NCBI RefSeq assembly: GCF_964204645.1
Contig: NC_134031.1
Span: forward strand, 1,240,001 to 1,304,000
DNA: 64,000 nucleotides
Source of the DNA: Tubulanus polymorphus
Taxonomy: Eukaryota; Nemertea; Palaeonemertea; Tubulaniformes; Tubulanidae
Reading direction: 5' to 3'
Positions within the stretch are counted from its first letter, which is position 1, and every line of letters starts with the position of its first letter. This document shows positions 34,799 to 51,900 of this stretch, piece by piece. The notes below the pieces were generated by a model. The model was not told the origin of the DNA. It saw only the letters and a list, made by a program, of their open reading frames with translations, and did no database searches. The position numbers were made by a program, and so were the translations under genes.

Positions 34799-36964
34799 CT
34801 ACTTGAATGAACTATTATTATCCAGAGGGCTGTCATTCATCAATTCACGTTTATTATTCCGAGCTTTGTTTTTATTATTCGATTTCCTTCGTTTGTTCGA
34901 ATGTCGACGTTTTTTATGTCGACCGTTCGCCGGTTTCTTTTTAGTTTTCGGACTCGAGCACTCGTCGATCGGGATGCACCTGTTTTTATGCAGCACCAGT
35001 CCGGGCAGACAGCGACAGCCGCCGATGCACGGGCGTTTACATTTACGTCGTTTAGCGCCGTGATTAGCGCAGGTCTCCGGACACGCCGAGACGCACGTGT
35101 CGTAAACCGCACCGATCTGACATTTCGGAGCGCCGCATAAATACGGCGTCCTCCAATTCAGAAACGTGTTCAGTTCCTTTTCGCACAAACGCGAATAAGC
35201 GACCATCGCCTCGCACGAACACTGCTGATTCTCCGGACAATCAGTGACGTCCATTACGCAAGCTTTATAATACGCGCGTACGTCGATTTTCTGTCGACAT
35301 CGAGCGAAACTATTTCCGTAAAGCGCCGCGCATTCCTGATGAGCTAACAATCGCTGATTCGGGTTAATCACGCGTATAACGTTACGTTTCGGACCGCGAC
35401 AATTCCGGTCCTTACCGACCAGCCACGTATCGCCGAAATCCTCCTCGGCGAAATATATCTGACCGTCGCTACCGGTTAAATCATCGGCTTCGATACCGTT
35501 ATAATTACCGCACAATCCGCAGAGTTTCTTCTTCAATAACGCCGGCACGCTCACCTCCAGGTAGCTGTCGCCGTCCCAGATTATTTTGATACCGATTTTA
35601 GTGGTAACCACGACGGCCTGACCGTCGCGACGAATATCGAATAATCGTTTGTTGACAAACGGCAACGCGATGCGTCTCCCGTCAACTTTCACTTTCAACA
35701 TCTGATCCAATAGAATTTGAGAACCGTTTATTTTAACGAGAGCGTTTTTCGTCCACGAGTAAAGATTCGACGATCGGATTCTATTCGAGACGATCACGTG
35801 AAACGAGTCGTCCTCACACAGTTTCGTTAACGTATAACGACATTTACCCTGGAAATCGTACAACTTTCCGTCGTATGTTTTATAGTGCGGGTCGCCGAAT
35901 ACGGTACACGTCGCGTCCATCTCGACGCACACCGGGCAGCATTCTCCGCGCACGTTCTGCAGTCGGAAATTCTTCGGACAATCGAGGTTATTATCGCAGC
36001 TTTGTCTCGTACATTCGATCGCTCCGTTGTTACATTCGCAATTATTGCAGACGGATTTCAACCATTTGACTCCGTGAGCGTAGGTATTCCCGTCCGACGC
36101 CGAACATGTTTTCTTCTCTCGACATTTACGACAACAAGCTCCGGTCGAGGGCAGGATTTCCTCGTCGGGGCAGTCTAAAATCGGGCAGGTATCGACTCGA
36201 CAGACGATCGTACCCGCGCGACATTCGCACGTCGTGCATCGGTCCGGTTTGAAGCTTAATCCCGATCGATAAACGTGAGTTTGGTATAAACAGAATCCGG
36301 TGAGTTTAAAAACGCTGCGCGATCCGGTGCAATGAGGACAGCAATCGCCGGCTGACAGCTTCCAGAACTGACGCTGACAGTTTAAAACCGGGCAACCGAT
36401 TTTACCGCATTCCCTCGTACCGTTCGTACATCGACACGTTACGCATTTATCACGACTCGCCGGGAAATAGTCCCCGTCGCGATACGTGAAACCGTCGTCG
36501 CTTTCGCAACCGCTACAAACCGGACAACACGTACCCGGACTCGAAACTGGATTCTTGCATTTGGCGTAACACTTCTTCACGCTGGATGTTACAACTCCGG
36601 CGAGACAGGTGTACGTTCGACACGGATCATCAGGATCGGTCCATTCTTCATCGTTTACGTAATCTCGACCTTTATACGTACAACCCTTACACGGACTACA
36701 GCAAACTCCGGCAGGTTTCGGATAAACAACTTGATGACATCCTTCTAAACTCGGACACTTCTTATCGTAACAGGAGATCTCACCCTCGCGACAATAACAC
36801 ACCGTACAGACCGAACGAATAACACCAGCTGGTGCTGCCACCTGCATACCTTCATTCGAACACGATATTGAATTACTGGTATTATTAAACCCGACGACTG
36901 ATTGTGATCCATCGACGACTAGAAACACTGCGTACAACATTACAATAACTTTAACGATAGACAT
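34799..36964 (-). CDS. BMPER: BMP-binding endothelial regulator / crossveinless-2, intronless
   Basis: Secreted BMP modulator that binds BMPs and chordin. 721 residues in one uninterrupted exon. Signal peptide (1-19), five VWC domains (about 35-93, 95-151, 153-213, 225-282, 287-347), a vWD domain from 352 with the self-cleavage motif GDPH at 357-360, then the CGLCGNYNG motif, a C8 region and a TIL domain (about 635-690). It ends in a very basic Lys/Arg/Asn-rich tail, which could bind heparan sulfate. The order VWC5-vWD-C8-TIL identifies the crossveinless-2/BMPER family (human 685). I chose the Met at 36964 because the signal peptide follows at once. The in-frame upstream Met at 37096 lies upstream of a TATA box. 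Confidence 0.95.
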   Translation of the reverse strand: MSIVKVIVMLYAVFLVVDGSQSVVGFNNTSNSISCSNEGMQVAAPAGVIRSVCTVCYCREGEISCYDKKCPSLEGCHQVVYPKPAGVCCSPCKGCTYKGRDYVNDEEWTDPDDPCRTYTCLAGVVTSSVKKCYAKCKNPVSSPGTCCPVCSGCESDDGFTYRDGDYFPASRDKCVTCRCTNGTRECGKIGCPVLNCQRQFWKLSAGDCCPHCTGSRSVFKLTGFCLYQTHVYRSGLSFKPDRCTTCECRAGTIVCRVDTCPILDCPDEEILPSTGACCRKCREKKTCSASDGNTYAHGVKWLKSVCNNCECNNGAIECTRQSCDNNLDCPKNFRLQNVRGECCPVCVEMDATCTVFGDPHYKTYDGKLYDFQGKCRYTLTKLCEDDSFHVIVSNRIRSSNLYSWTKNALVKINGSQILLDQMLKVKVDGRRIALPFVNKRLFDIRRDGQAVVVTTKIGIKIIWDGDSYLEVSVPALLKKKLCGLCGNYNGIEADDLTGSDGQIYFAEEDFGDTWLVGKDRNCRGPKRNVIRVINPNQRLLAHQECAALYGNSFARCRQKIDVRAYYKACVMDVTDCPENQQCSCEAMVAYSRLCEKELNTFLNWRTPYLCGAPKCQIGAVYDTCVSACPETCANHGAKRRKCKRPCIGGCRCLPGLVLHKNRCIPIDECSSPKTKKKPANGRHKKRRHSNKRRKSNNKNKARNNKRELMNDSPLDNNSSFK

Positions 36965-37041
36965 TTTCACAAATTTCGAGTGCTCTGACTGTATAGCTGT
37001 ATTACACTGAAATGTTTGATCTCTACAAACAGCTATATTGT

Positions 37042-37051
37042 TATATATATA
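37042..37051 (-). promoter_or_regulatory. TATA box of BMPER
   Basis: TATATATATA on the minus strand about 80 bp upstream of the BMPER start codon. A start site 25-30 bp downstream would give a 5' leader of about 50 nt and excludes the upstream in-frame ATG. Confidence 0.5.
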
Positions 37052-37096
37052 CCTAGAATCCTGTGTGTGTGTGTGACATGATGAGATGATTGACAC

Positions 37097-37800
37097 AGCA
37101 ATTGACTTGATAGATGATTAATTATCACTTGTCTTGTTAATTGGCTTAATTAGCCTGACTGATCAGATATCACCTCTCACTAATTATCTATCAAAATTAA
37201 TAAGTGACATCAATCAATGCCTAACAGCAGCAGGACGGTCCCCCACACAACAGACTGAGAGACGGTCACAACAGACATCAACAAGTAACAGACAGACACA
37301 CGGACACTGACAGACAGATACTAGACCACAACAGATCAACGACTTCTCAATTTCTCAAATCAAAGCTTCACAACCTTCAAATCTCATCACATTATCTCTT
37401 GAAATGGGACCAGGATGTTACTGAATAACGTTCAAATCATGTCAATTACTAAAATATTGAATTAGAAGGCATGAAAATCATAATTACCGTCGAAACAAAA
37501 TTTCTAGTTCTGGATCGCGCAACGACCTTGAGAAAATGCCGGTAACTTGTGCGTTGAATAAAAAGTTAATTGTATTGAATTGTCTCTTCGATACCTAATT
37601 GAAGTTCAAGCTGAAGGTATGTGGAGGCACTTTGGGGAGTAGTGATTAAATCCCAAATAGCAAAAGTCTATTTTCCCTACGTAAGCCTTCAATATTCATT
37701 ATCGAGTAGCGGCTGAAATCTGCTCCTCCCGACTGTCGTTTAATTCTCTACCCCTTAAAAAAGTCAATGTCCATGAGAAACTTAAATCTCTCTTGTAAAA
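37097..37800. other. Divergent intergenic region BMPER / small membrane protein
   Basis: AT-rich spacer holding the BMPER upstream region (with CACACAGACAG-like simple repeats at 37240-37325) and the leader of the gene on +. No other gene is seen. Confidence 0.4.
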
Positions 37801-38824
37801 ATGTCATTTTTACTGCGCTATTTAAAATCGTCCTCGGATCAAACTAAAAAAAAATTTGTGTTTATCACATCAGGGGTAGCGCTGGGTATATTCTTCAGTA
37901 AACCAATCTACGATATATTCATAGTTCCCGTTCACATTTGGTACACCGGCGCTGAACATCCTATGACTCAAGAAGTTGAAGGTTCGTCGTCTATTTCTAT
38001 TGATTTCGTTATTTATATCATCTCTCGAGGCCCAGTTGATGTTCAGGTTATGTTGTTTTAATTATTTAAGTGGTCAAATCCACAGCGGCTCGTATCAGAG
38101 TTGTAGTAGGTAATGTAAAAACGGTAATCTGTTAATCCTATGTCTATAGGGGCCTAGTTATTTTATATATACTATAGACATAGGATTAACAGTTTATCTG
38201 TGGTCAAATCCATGGTAAAAGTGCAGATCCGCGTAAATAAATAAACGGTTCAATCAGTTACATTAAATATCATTGTTTCAGATTCAAAATGTCATCAGCA
38301 ATTTCATGCCATTGGTTAATTTTAAGATATCTTCACTAGAAAGATTTTAGCCTGGATTCTGTCATTCAGTAGGCCTAGATTGCGTCAATCACGAGAGGTG
38401 CGGATCTGCACTTTTACCAAATCCATTATGATAAACTGAAAAGTTATCAAGAAATACCGGCTTAGGGCCTACAGGGATTTTTGCTTTTATTTGATGACTA
38501 TTAATCAAAGTTTCATTTTCTTCCCCCCTGTTTTATACGGGCGCTCCAAAAATACTGAATGAATGAAATATCCGTTGTAGCACATTTTCCCAACCGTTGA
38601 AAATGTTTCATTTCGACCTCAAGGATTCTCTGGACCTGTTGATTATAAGAGTTTACTAAGAAAATGTGGTCGCATTTTATTTTCCAGAGTTCAAAGCGAA
38701 AAAATTGCTCGAGTACAAAAAACGCGAAGAAGAGGCTAAACTTCGAATTCAACGGGAAAAGGAACGAAGGGAGGCGGAAATAGCGGCTCAAAAATCCGGA
38801 CTTACTCTACAAAAAAAACAATAA
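37801..38824 (+). CDS. Small single-pass membrane protein with charged coiled coil, unrecognised
   Basis: Two exons, 37801-37981 and 38688-38824, join in phase to 105 residues. A basic N-terminus (SSSDQTKKK) is followed by a hydrophobic segment (FVFITSGVALGIFF, about 20-33), then FSKPIYDIFIVP, and a C-terminal charged helix rich in KKREEEAK/REKERREAE (about 65-95), a likely coiled coil. The layout resembles small mitochondrial or ER membrane proteins but I cannot name a family. The stop overlaps AATAAA (38820-38825) and lies 27 bp before the FBXO38 start on the same strand. The intervening bases contain no acceptor AG, so one bicistronic transcript is possible. Confidence 0.65.
38072..38425. 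repeat. Nested inverted repeats in the intron of the small gene
   Basis: A perfect 21-bp inverted repeat (38129-38149 and 38172-38192, CTGTTAATCCTATGTCTATA and complement) lies inside a larger unit. There, GGTAAAAGTGCAGATCCGC (38214) is repeated inverted at 38400-38418, and TGGTCAAATCCA occurs twice directly. MITE-like structure, no coding capacity. Confidence 0.65.
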
Positions 38825-38851
38825 ACACTGGCTGAAAATACGGACTGAAAC

Positions 38852-46081
<7,230 letters not shown>

Positions 46082-47157
46082 ATCCTCACTTACCGCAGCT
46101 GGCTCTATCTACTGCTAGTAGCTAGCCACGGTAAAATGATAAATAACAAACAGAGTATCGTAATATATAGAAATAGAGAGGCTTTGAATGTTATGATTTT
46201 GTAAATTAATTGCTCATTTTCTAATTGATTTGGAAATTCGTTACTAGAATAGAATATGACTGGTAGCAATTTTGCTTGGTAATAAATTGATTAACTCTTT
46301 TTGATCATGTTATTCATGGAATTGCATCAAAAATAATCGATGTGCTAAAAGATTTCTATAATTTCTATGTTTGCCATTAAGAGTTAGATAAACAAATTGT
46401 TTTTTTTTTGGATAAATCTGTCTTTTCGTTCGTTTCCTGCGTGCATCCAGCTCTACTACTCAGCAGAATTACTGAGTTCCATCCTCTGTCTAGTATCAGG
46501 ATAGAATCAGTGCCAGTATTTACTGGGTGTGAACCCGACATCATCTAAACAGCATCAGAAAATTACTAGGTTTCGTAGTAGAGGTGCCCAGGTTCCGCCA
46601 CAGAATCACGTTGCAACACTGACACTCCTACGCTCGACTGACCCTCCTGCGCTCGACTGACCCTCCTACGCTCGACTGACCCTCCTACGCTCGACATAAC
46701 ACTTCCACACCCGACTTTTACCAAGGGAGGCATGAATTATTATAGAATAAATTATTTATTTTTATCAAAAATTATTTCATAAGTATTAACACAACCGTTG
46801 GAAAGTCGACAAGAATCGCAAAATTTTGAAGCAAATATAAATCACTCATACATAACACAAATATCTCGGAAATATCAATTGCACTTGGACGGAAACTAGA
46901 AACACAGGTCAACAACTTCAGCACATCTAAAATCATGAGATTCCCTGCTATCATTATATAAGCTGTTCAAACAACAGAATAGACCATAGTTGAAGATGAT
47001 CTGTTCTGATACAGCGCGCTGTTCATAAGGTACCTAGATACCGTCTAATTAGACATTCATTGCACATGCAGCAGTAGCCTTTCTTTAAAAATGACCTTTA
47101 ATGAGTACCAACTATGACTTGAAGGATGTGAGCAACAATTTGAGAACTTGGAATAAA
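46082..47157. other. 3' flank of FBXO38 and intergenic spacer
   Basis: Holds possible FBXO38 poly(A) signals (AATAAA at 46281 and 46746) and a short tandem repeat at about 46615-46700, four units of CTCCTACGCTCGACTGACC. No gene is seen. Confidence 0.45.
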
Positions 47158-47590
47158 CCCAGTGGCCAGTGCCACAGTCGTGGCTCAGACTCAAGACTAG
47201 TCTAAGTCTCTCCTTAGCTCTATAGCCAATCTAACAACTTGAGACCAGTCTAAGCTCATCATAGTTCTATAGCAAATCTAACAACTTAAGACCAGTCTAA
47301 GGTCATCATAGTTCGATAGTCTATTTAACAACTTAAGACTAGTCTAAGCTCATCTTAGTTCTATAGCCAATCTAACAACTTAAGACTAGTCTAAGCTCAT
47401 CTTAGTTCTATAGCCAATCTAACAACTTAAGACTAGTCTAAGCTCATCATAGTTCTATAGCCAATCTAACAGCTTAAGACCAGTCTAAGCTCATCATAGT
47501 TCAATAGTCTATTAAACAACTTAAAACCAGTGTTTATATTTTAAGACCACTGTTGTTGATAGAAGTCACGACTGAGGAACTAGCAGCAGG
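47158..47590. repeat. Family B element expanded into a tandem array
   Basis: Begins GTGGCCAGTGCCACAGTCGT, the family B end, and ends near AGTCACGACTGAGGAACTAG. Between them lie about six to seven units of roughly 58 bp, each ACTTAAGACTAGTCTAAGCT then CATCATAGTTCTATAGCCAA. It lies just downstream of the 170-residue unknown gene. Confidence 0.8.
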
Positions 47591-47636
47591 TAATCAGCCG
47601 ATGTTGTGTATTGTATTGAGACTGAGTATTTCAAAT

Positions 47637-48149
47637 CTATCGTAGTTTATAATGTTTTCTAGCTGGAAAAGCCGCGTATGATTTACTGCTGAGATCTTCA
47701 GAAGATTTCCATGATTTTAAATGATTCGTTCTGAGACAGTTTCGATTGTTATTCACCCCGCCGCCAATACCAGATGGCGCTACGAGCTCGACGGGTTTAT
47801 TCTGTCGCCGTTCTTCGGCTAGGTAGAGATCGAATTTTTGATTGGTCGAAAGTTTTGGATCGAAGAGATTTTTAACGATTCCCGAACTGGTGTGATGCAT
47901 CGGGTAGTGACTGGGTGTCGCTGTAACACGACTGTGAGACGGACGAAGACTCGCTAGAATATAAAGTCTATTATCCTGATAGTTGTGTAGATTCAGATGT
48001 GAATCATCGACGCTCTTGGCAGACGGACGAACAGAAAGTCCTAACGTTTTCTGTTTAGATTTTGATTGCATCGGACGCGGCAGGAAACTCAACAGCTCTA
48101 CTTTTTCCCGCCAGGAAAGTTTGCGGATTTCTGATATTTGGTCCGTCAT
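47637..48149 (-). CDS. Unknown protein, 170 residues
   Basis: Single open exon starting MTDQISEIRKLSWREKVELL. It has a hydrophilic, Ser/Asn/Arg-rich composition, with SFLPRPMQSKSKQKTLGLS, then DPKLSTNQKFDLYLAEERRQ and a basic C-terminus. There is no signal peptide or TM helix. A good acceptor (pyrimidine run, CAG) lies 8 bp upstream of the ATG, so a 5' leader exon is likely further right. It cannot be an alternative last exon of the 667-residue gene through the donor at 50561, because that junction gives an immediate stop. I do not recognise the family. Confidence 0.5.
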   Translation of the reverse strand: MTDQISEIRKLSWREKVELLSFLPRPMQSKSKQKTLGLSVRPSAKSVDDSHLNLHNYQDNRLYILASLRPSHSRVTATPSHYPMHHTSSGIVKNLFDPKLSTNQKFDLYLAEERRQNKPVELVAPSGIGGGVNNNRNCLRTNHLKSWKSSEDLSSKSYAAFPARKHYKLR

Positions 48150-48943
48150 TGAACCTGAAATAAAGAAAGGTCATCGTCTTTTTCATTTCGAGATATCAAG
48201 ACTCTTTGGTGTATTCATTGAAAGTGATTAAAATAGTCGCGTGTTGCCTTCGTTCACCGCGTTATAATCAACAACTAGACTGGAATTATTACTCGCTTCT
48301 GACTTGAACTTTAATCAACCTCAATCAATCGATCAATGAAATTACATTTACTTAAAGCAGCTTGAAATAGATTTGCAATTCATTCATGCAAAATAGCGAT
48401 TAATCATTGAAACTGTTTATAGATTCTGTTTCACTTGAATTTTGTCATATATTGTATGTATTGGGACAGAGAAATGTTACTTCAATTTCCAATTTCAAAA
48501 TCTCATTGTCTCATTCTCGGCAGGTGTAGTGGGTTTGTAAAGGACACACCAAATACCCGGTAATCAAATCAAATAAATAAGAGGGACATTCATCCATATT
48601 TCCGTGTAGATCAACAGAGAAATGTCTGTAAATGATTATGGCTTTGCATATACAATGAAAGTCTTTTATATTGCCACTGTTGGAACTGATGAAAAATATG
48701 GTATTATAATGAATTTGGCAGCATTAATATATATTTTCATTGAATTTGAGTTAGATTGAATAAGATTTGTTCTCTGAGAAATGTTGGAGTTATCCAAGCA
48801 GTGGTTTTAAAAAGGATTGGCAGCGTTGTAATGGACTTTGACTGTGGAGCCAAATTCCTGGCTCCAGCATGATGAAAATTATTCCCAAAAGGACATCAGA
48901 ACTGAAACTTTTTGAATGGAAGCTTACCTTTATAGTGTAGTTA
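48150..48943. other. Intergenic region between two unknown minus-strand genes
   Basis: AT-rich; upstream region of the 170-residue gene and 3' flank of the 667-residue gene. No further feature is seen. Confidence 0.35.
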
Positions 48944-51900
48944 TCACTTTTTCACTGGTTCGTATCTGGCAGCTAAACTAACGTACGCCCTTCCACTAGA
49001 ATCAAACCACATCTACAATATAATAATAATAATATATCTCTGAATATATCAATTAAGCTGATATAAACTCTTCACGTTCCTTCTACGCCCGAAATACGCT
49101 GATATTTAACTACGATATTAGTTTCCAGTACAGCATACGTGAACATACATTCTATTTGTCCGGAACTCTGCAGAAATTTGTTTTAAAATACTGTCCTTCA
49201 CATTCGTTGTTCAAGCAGTTAAGTGACCACGATTATCATACATTAACCCTGAACAGATACCGGTCAAGTCTTTTACCGACCAGGGGCCAGTTGCACAGAC
49301 AAGACTTAATCTAAGCCCCATTGATCGAAAAGCCAATCTCACAAATTAAGACTAGTCTTAAAATGTCATAACTGTTCAACTCTGGATAATCTATGTGTGA
49401 CCCTAAATAAAAACCCAAATTTCTGACATTTCATATACTCACAAAATGATGAAAGTGATAAAACCGCAACAGTCCGGTAAGATTAACCATAAACTAACAA
49501 CGTTTATCAATATAAGCTATGAATAATTCAAGAGCGTGTAGAGGACATCCTGCGTCTGCCTCGCTCTTAGTTACGTTCACTTTACGGAAATGTCAATATT
49601 CACCGTGACAACAACAACAATACGTCCTGCGTGTAGTGTTATCAACAACAGTATCATTACAGTAGAGTGCGGTAAACTAACCCCAGGGATGTGATAGAGT
49701 CCTCCCGGGGAGTGCAGGGTACCTCTGAATCTATTGTATATTACCGCAATAAGCCATCAGAGAAACACATGTTACATATCACACAGAAAACAATCACTGT
49801 ATTAGTTCATTTATTTAGAGACACAAAACATGATACAATTTTACACCAGTTACAATGAAGCACAACAAATTCACTTAAACATCAAGTAATCAGTAAACAT
49901 GAAGACAGCTAGCACTTTATAGGTTAACTTGATTCTGTTAGAAATTACAAGCTTTCGTCCCCTAGTGCAGCTTCAGAGAGTACTGAGTAGCTTCAGGTAA
50001 ATCAGTAGTCTGTTAATTCTTCTACGACCAAACTACCTGGACCCAGTTCCACAGTCGTGAGTTAAGATATGACTGAGTTAAAACATTGGAAATGAACTAA
50101 TTTTAACTCAGAGTTAACTCTAACTCACAACTGTGGAACTGGGTCCTGATTTTACTATCCACTAGTAAAGACAGCTTGTAATTTCTAAATGGCCTTTACA
50201 ACCAGTCTTTGCGTTTACTGATTTAACATCAGGTTATCACAGCTCTTTTACAAGTCCTTGCATCAAAGAATAGAATCCCAGAAATCTAATTGTAAAAAGA
50301 CACAGATTTTTTCAAACACTGAAAGCAAGATATTCTGTTAGAACGCACACACTTATGAAACTCTTAGCAAACCATTATATCCTTTTAGATTGAATGATTA
50401 TGTTATTGAGGTTTCACGGTTCCCTCAGTTAGTAATTGACACTCTGTTCGGGTTAAATTAACCGATTATTTAATTCATTCAATCTTTCAGTGGTTTTTAT
50501 TATTCTCTCACTCACAGTAAAACCTGATTACGATAGTTAGATATAGATAGTAGTGAAGTACCGCAGATTTCGATGGCGCTCCTGGAATCAGCGAACTCGA
50601 CGACCCCGTGACAGACGACACCGTACGAGGAGTTATACGTCTGCTACCCATGCCAGCGACGCCATCTATATTCGTCCGCGTACGAGGTCCTAATTTCAGC
50701 CCGGAGATGGCGCTGCTTCTCCAGAACTGCTGCAGCGGGTTTGACAATGATCGATACCCAGCTATCGTCGATGTCTCGTGTTGCTGCGGTTGGTGTTTTT
50801 TCTTGGCGGTTGTTTTTGAAGACGATGACGACTGGACGACGGTCACCGGTTGATGAACCGCGCCCACGTTACGAGACAACAAATATTTACAGTTCAATTC
50901 AAACTGGTTTCTATCCGAGTCTGATTTCAATGAAAATCCCGAAGATGATTTCGAAAAAACGTCCGAAGCAGAATTGATTGTATTGTCATTATAAACGTTG
51001 TGAATGGAGTTAGAAACTGTAGGTGACAATGTTCGGTTTCCTCCGGCGACACTAGGTGAATCGACCTCGTCTAATTTAGGTACAACAGTCGGCGGTTGAC
51101 AATATTCTTTACGGATTGAATTCTCTTTGTTCTCGTCAGAAACTCGTTCGATTTCTTTAATCGATGCTTCGAGGAAATCAGCGAGTGATAATTGTTGGTT
51201 GAGTCGTAACGACGACGACGACGTGGGCTGCGGTGACCGTGACGACGACGCGGGCTGCGGCTCTGTGCTGCTGAACGATATGACGTGTTTCGGATCGTGA
51301 GATGTTTTACTAATTACCGATGTTTCCGATGAGGAATCGCTCGCGCTGTCATTAACAACAACCTGACACAAGATTAATTAAATCAAATACACAGAATTCA
51401 ATAACACAGTTTTATGAAGAAAAGGTAGAAATTTGGAAAAAGCTTGAATAACTAAACCAAATTCTACAGGTTTCAATCTATACTTTAGACCTGGTTTTTT
51501 TTACAGATCAGGGAATCCAAAGTTCCATGATATTTCCCAGACCTTTGACCAAATATTCCCTGATTGACAGTGGGTGCTATTTCTTCCAAAAAGGTTCCTT
51601 GTGCAACTTGTTACCAGCAAGAAGAACAAGATACCAAAAATTCGAATTCCTTGACTTTCTCCTGGTTTTCAAGAAAAGAATCAGACTACACTGATTTTCC
51701 CCGATCAGTAAAAACCCGTAGAAACATTTAAATTGAGTTCACACTTGAAAATATTTCAGGATCAATAGTTAAAACTTATTCTAATTCAAATTTTAATTGT
51801 GAAGCTATAACCAGCTGGGCCCGGTTTCACGAAAAAGTTAAACTCAAATTTTTGGTGTAATTGCTATTGGTTACTTCATGTTTTCAATGAGGACAACAAT

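Noticed and set aside
36965-37096. Upstream in-frame start of BMPER at 37096
   Set aside because: It lies upstream of the TATA box, and its use would bury the signal peptide 44 residues inside the protein.
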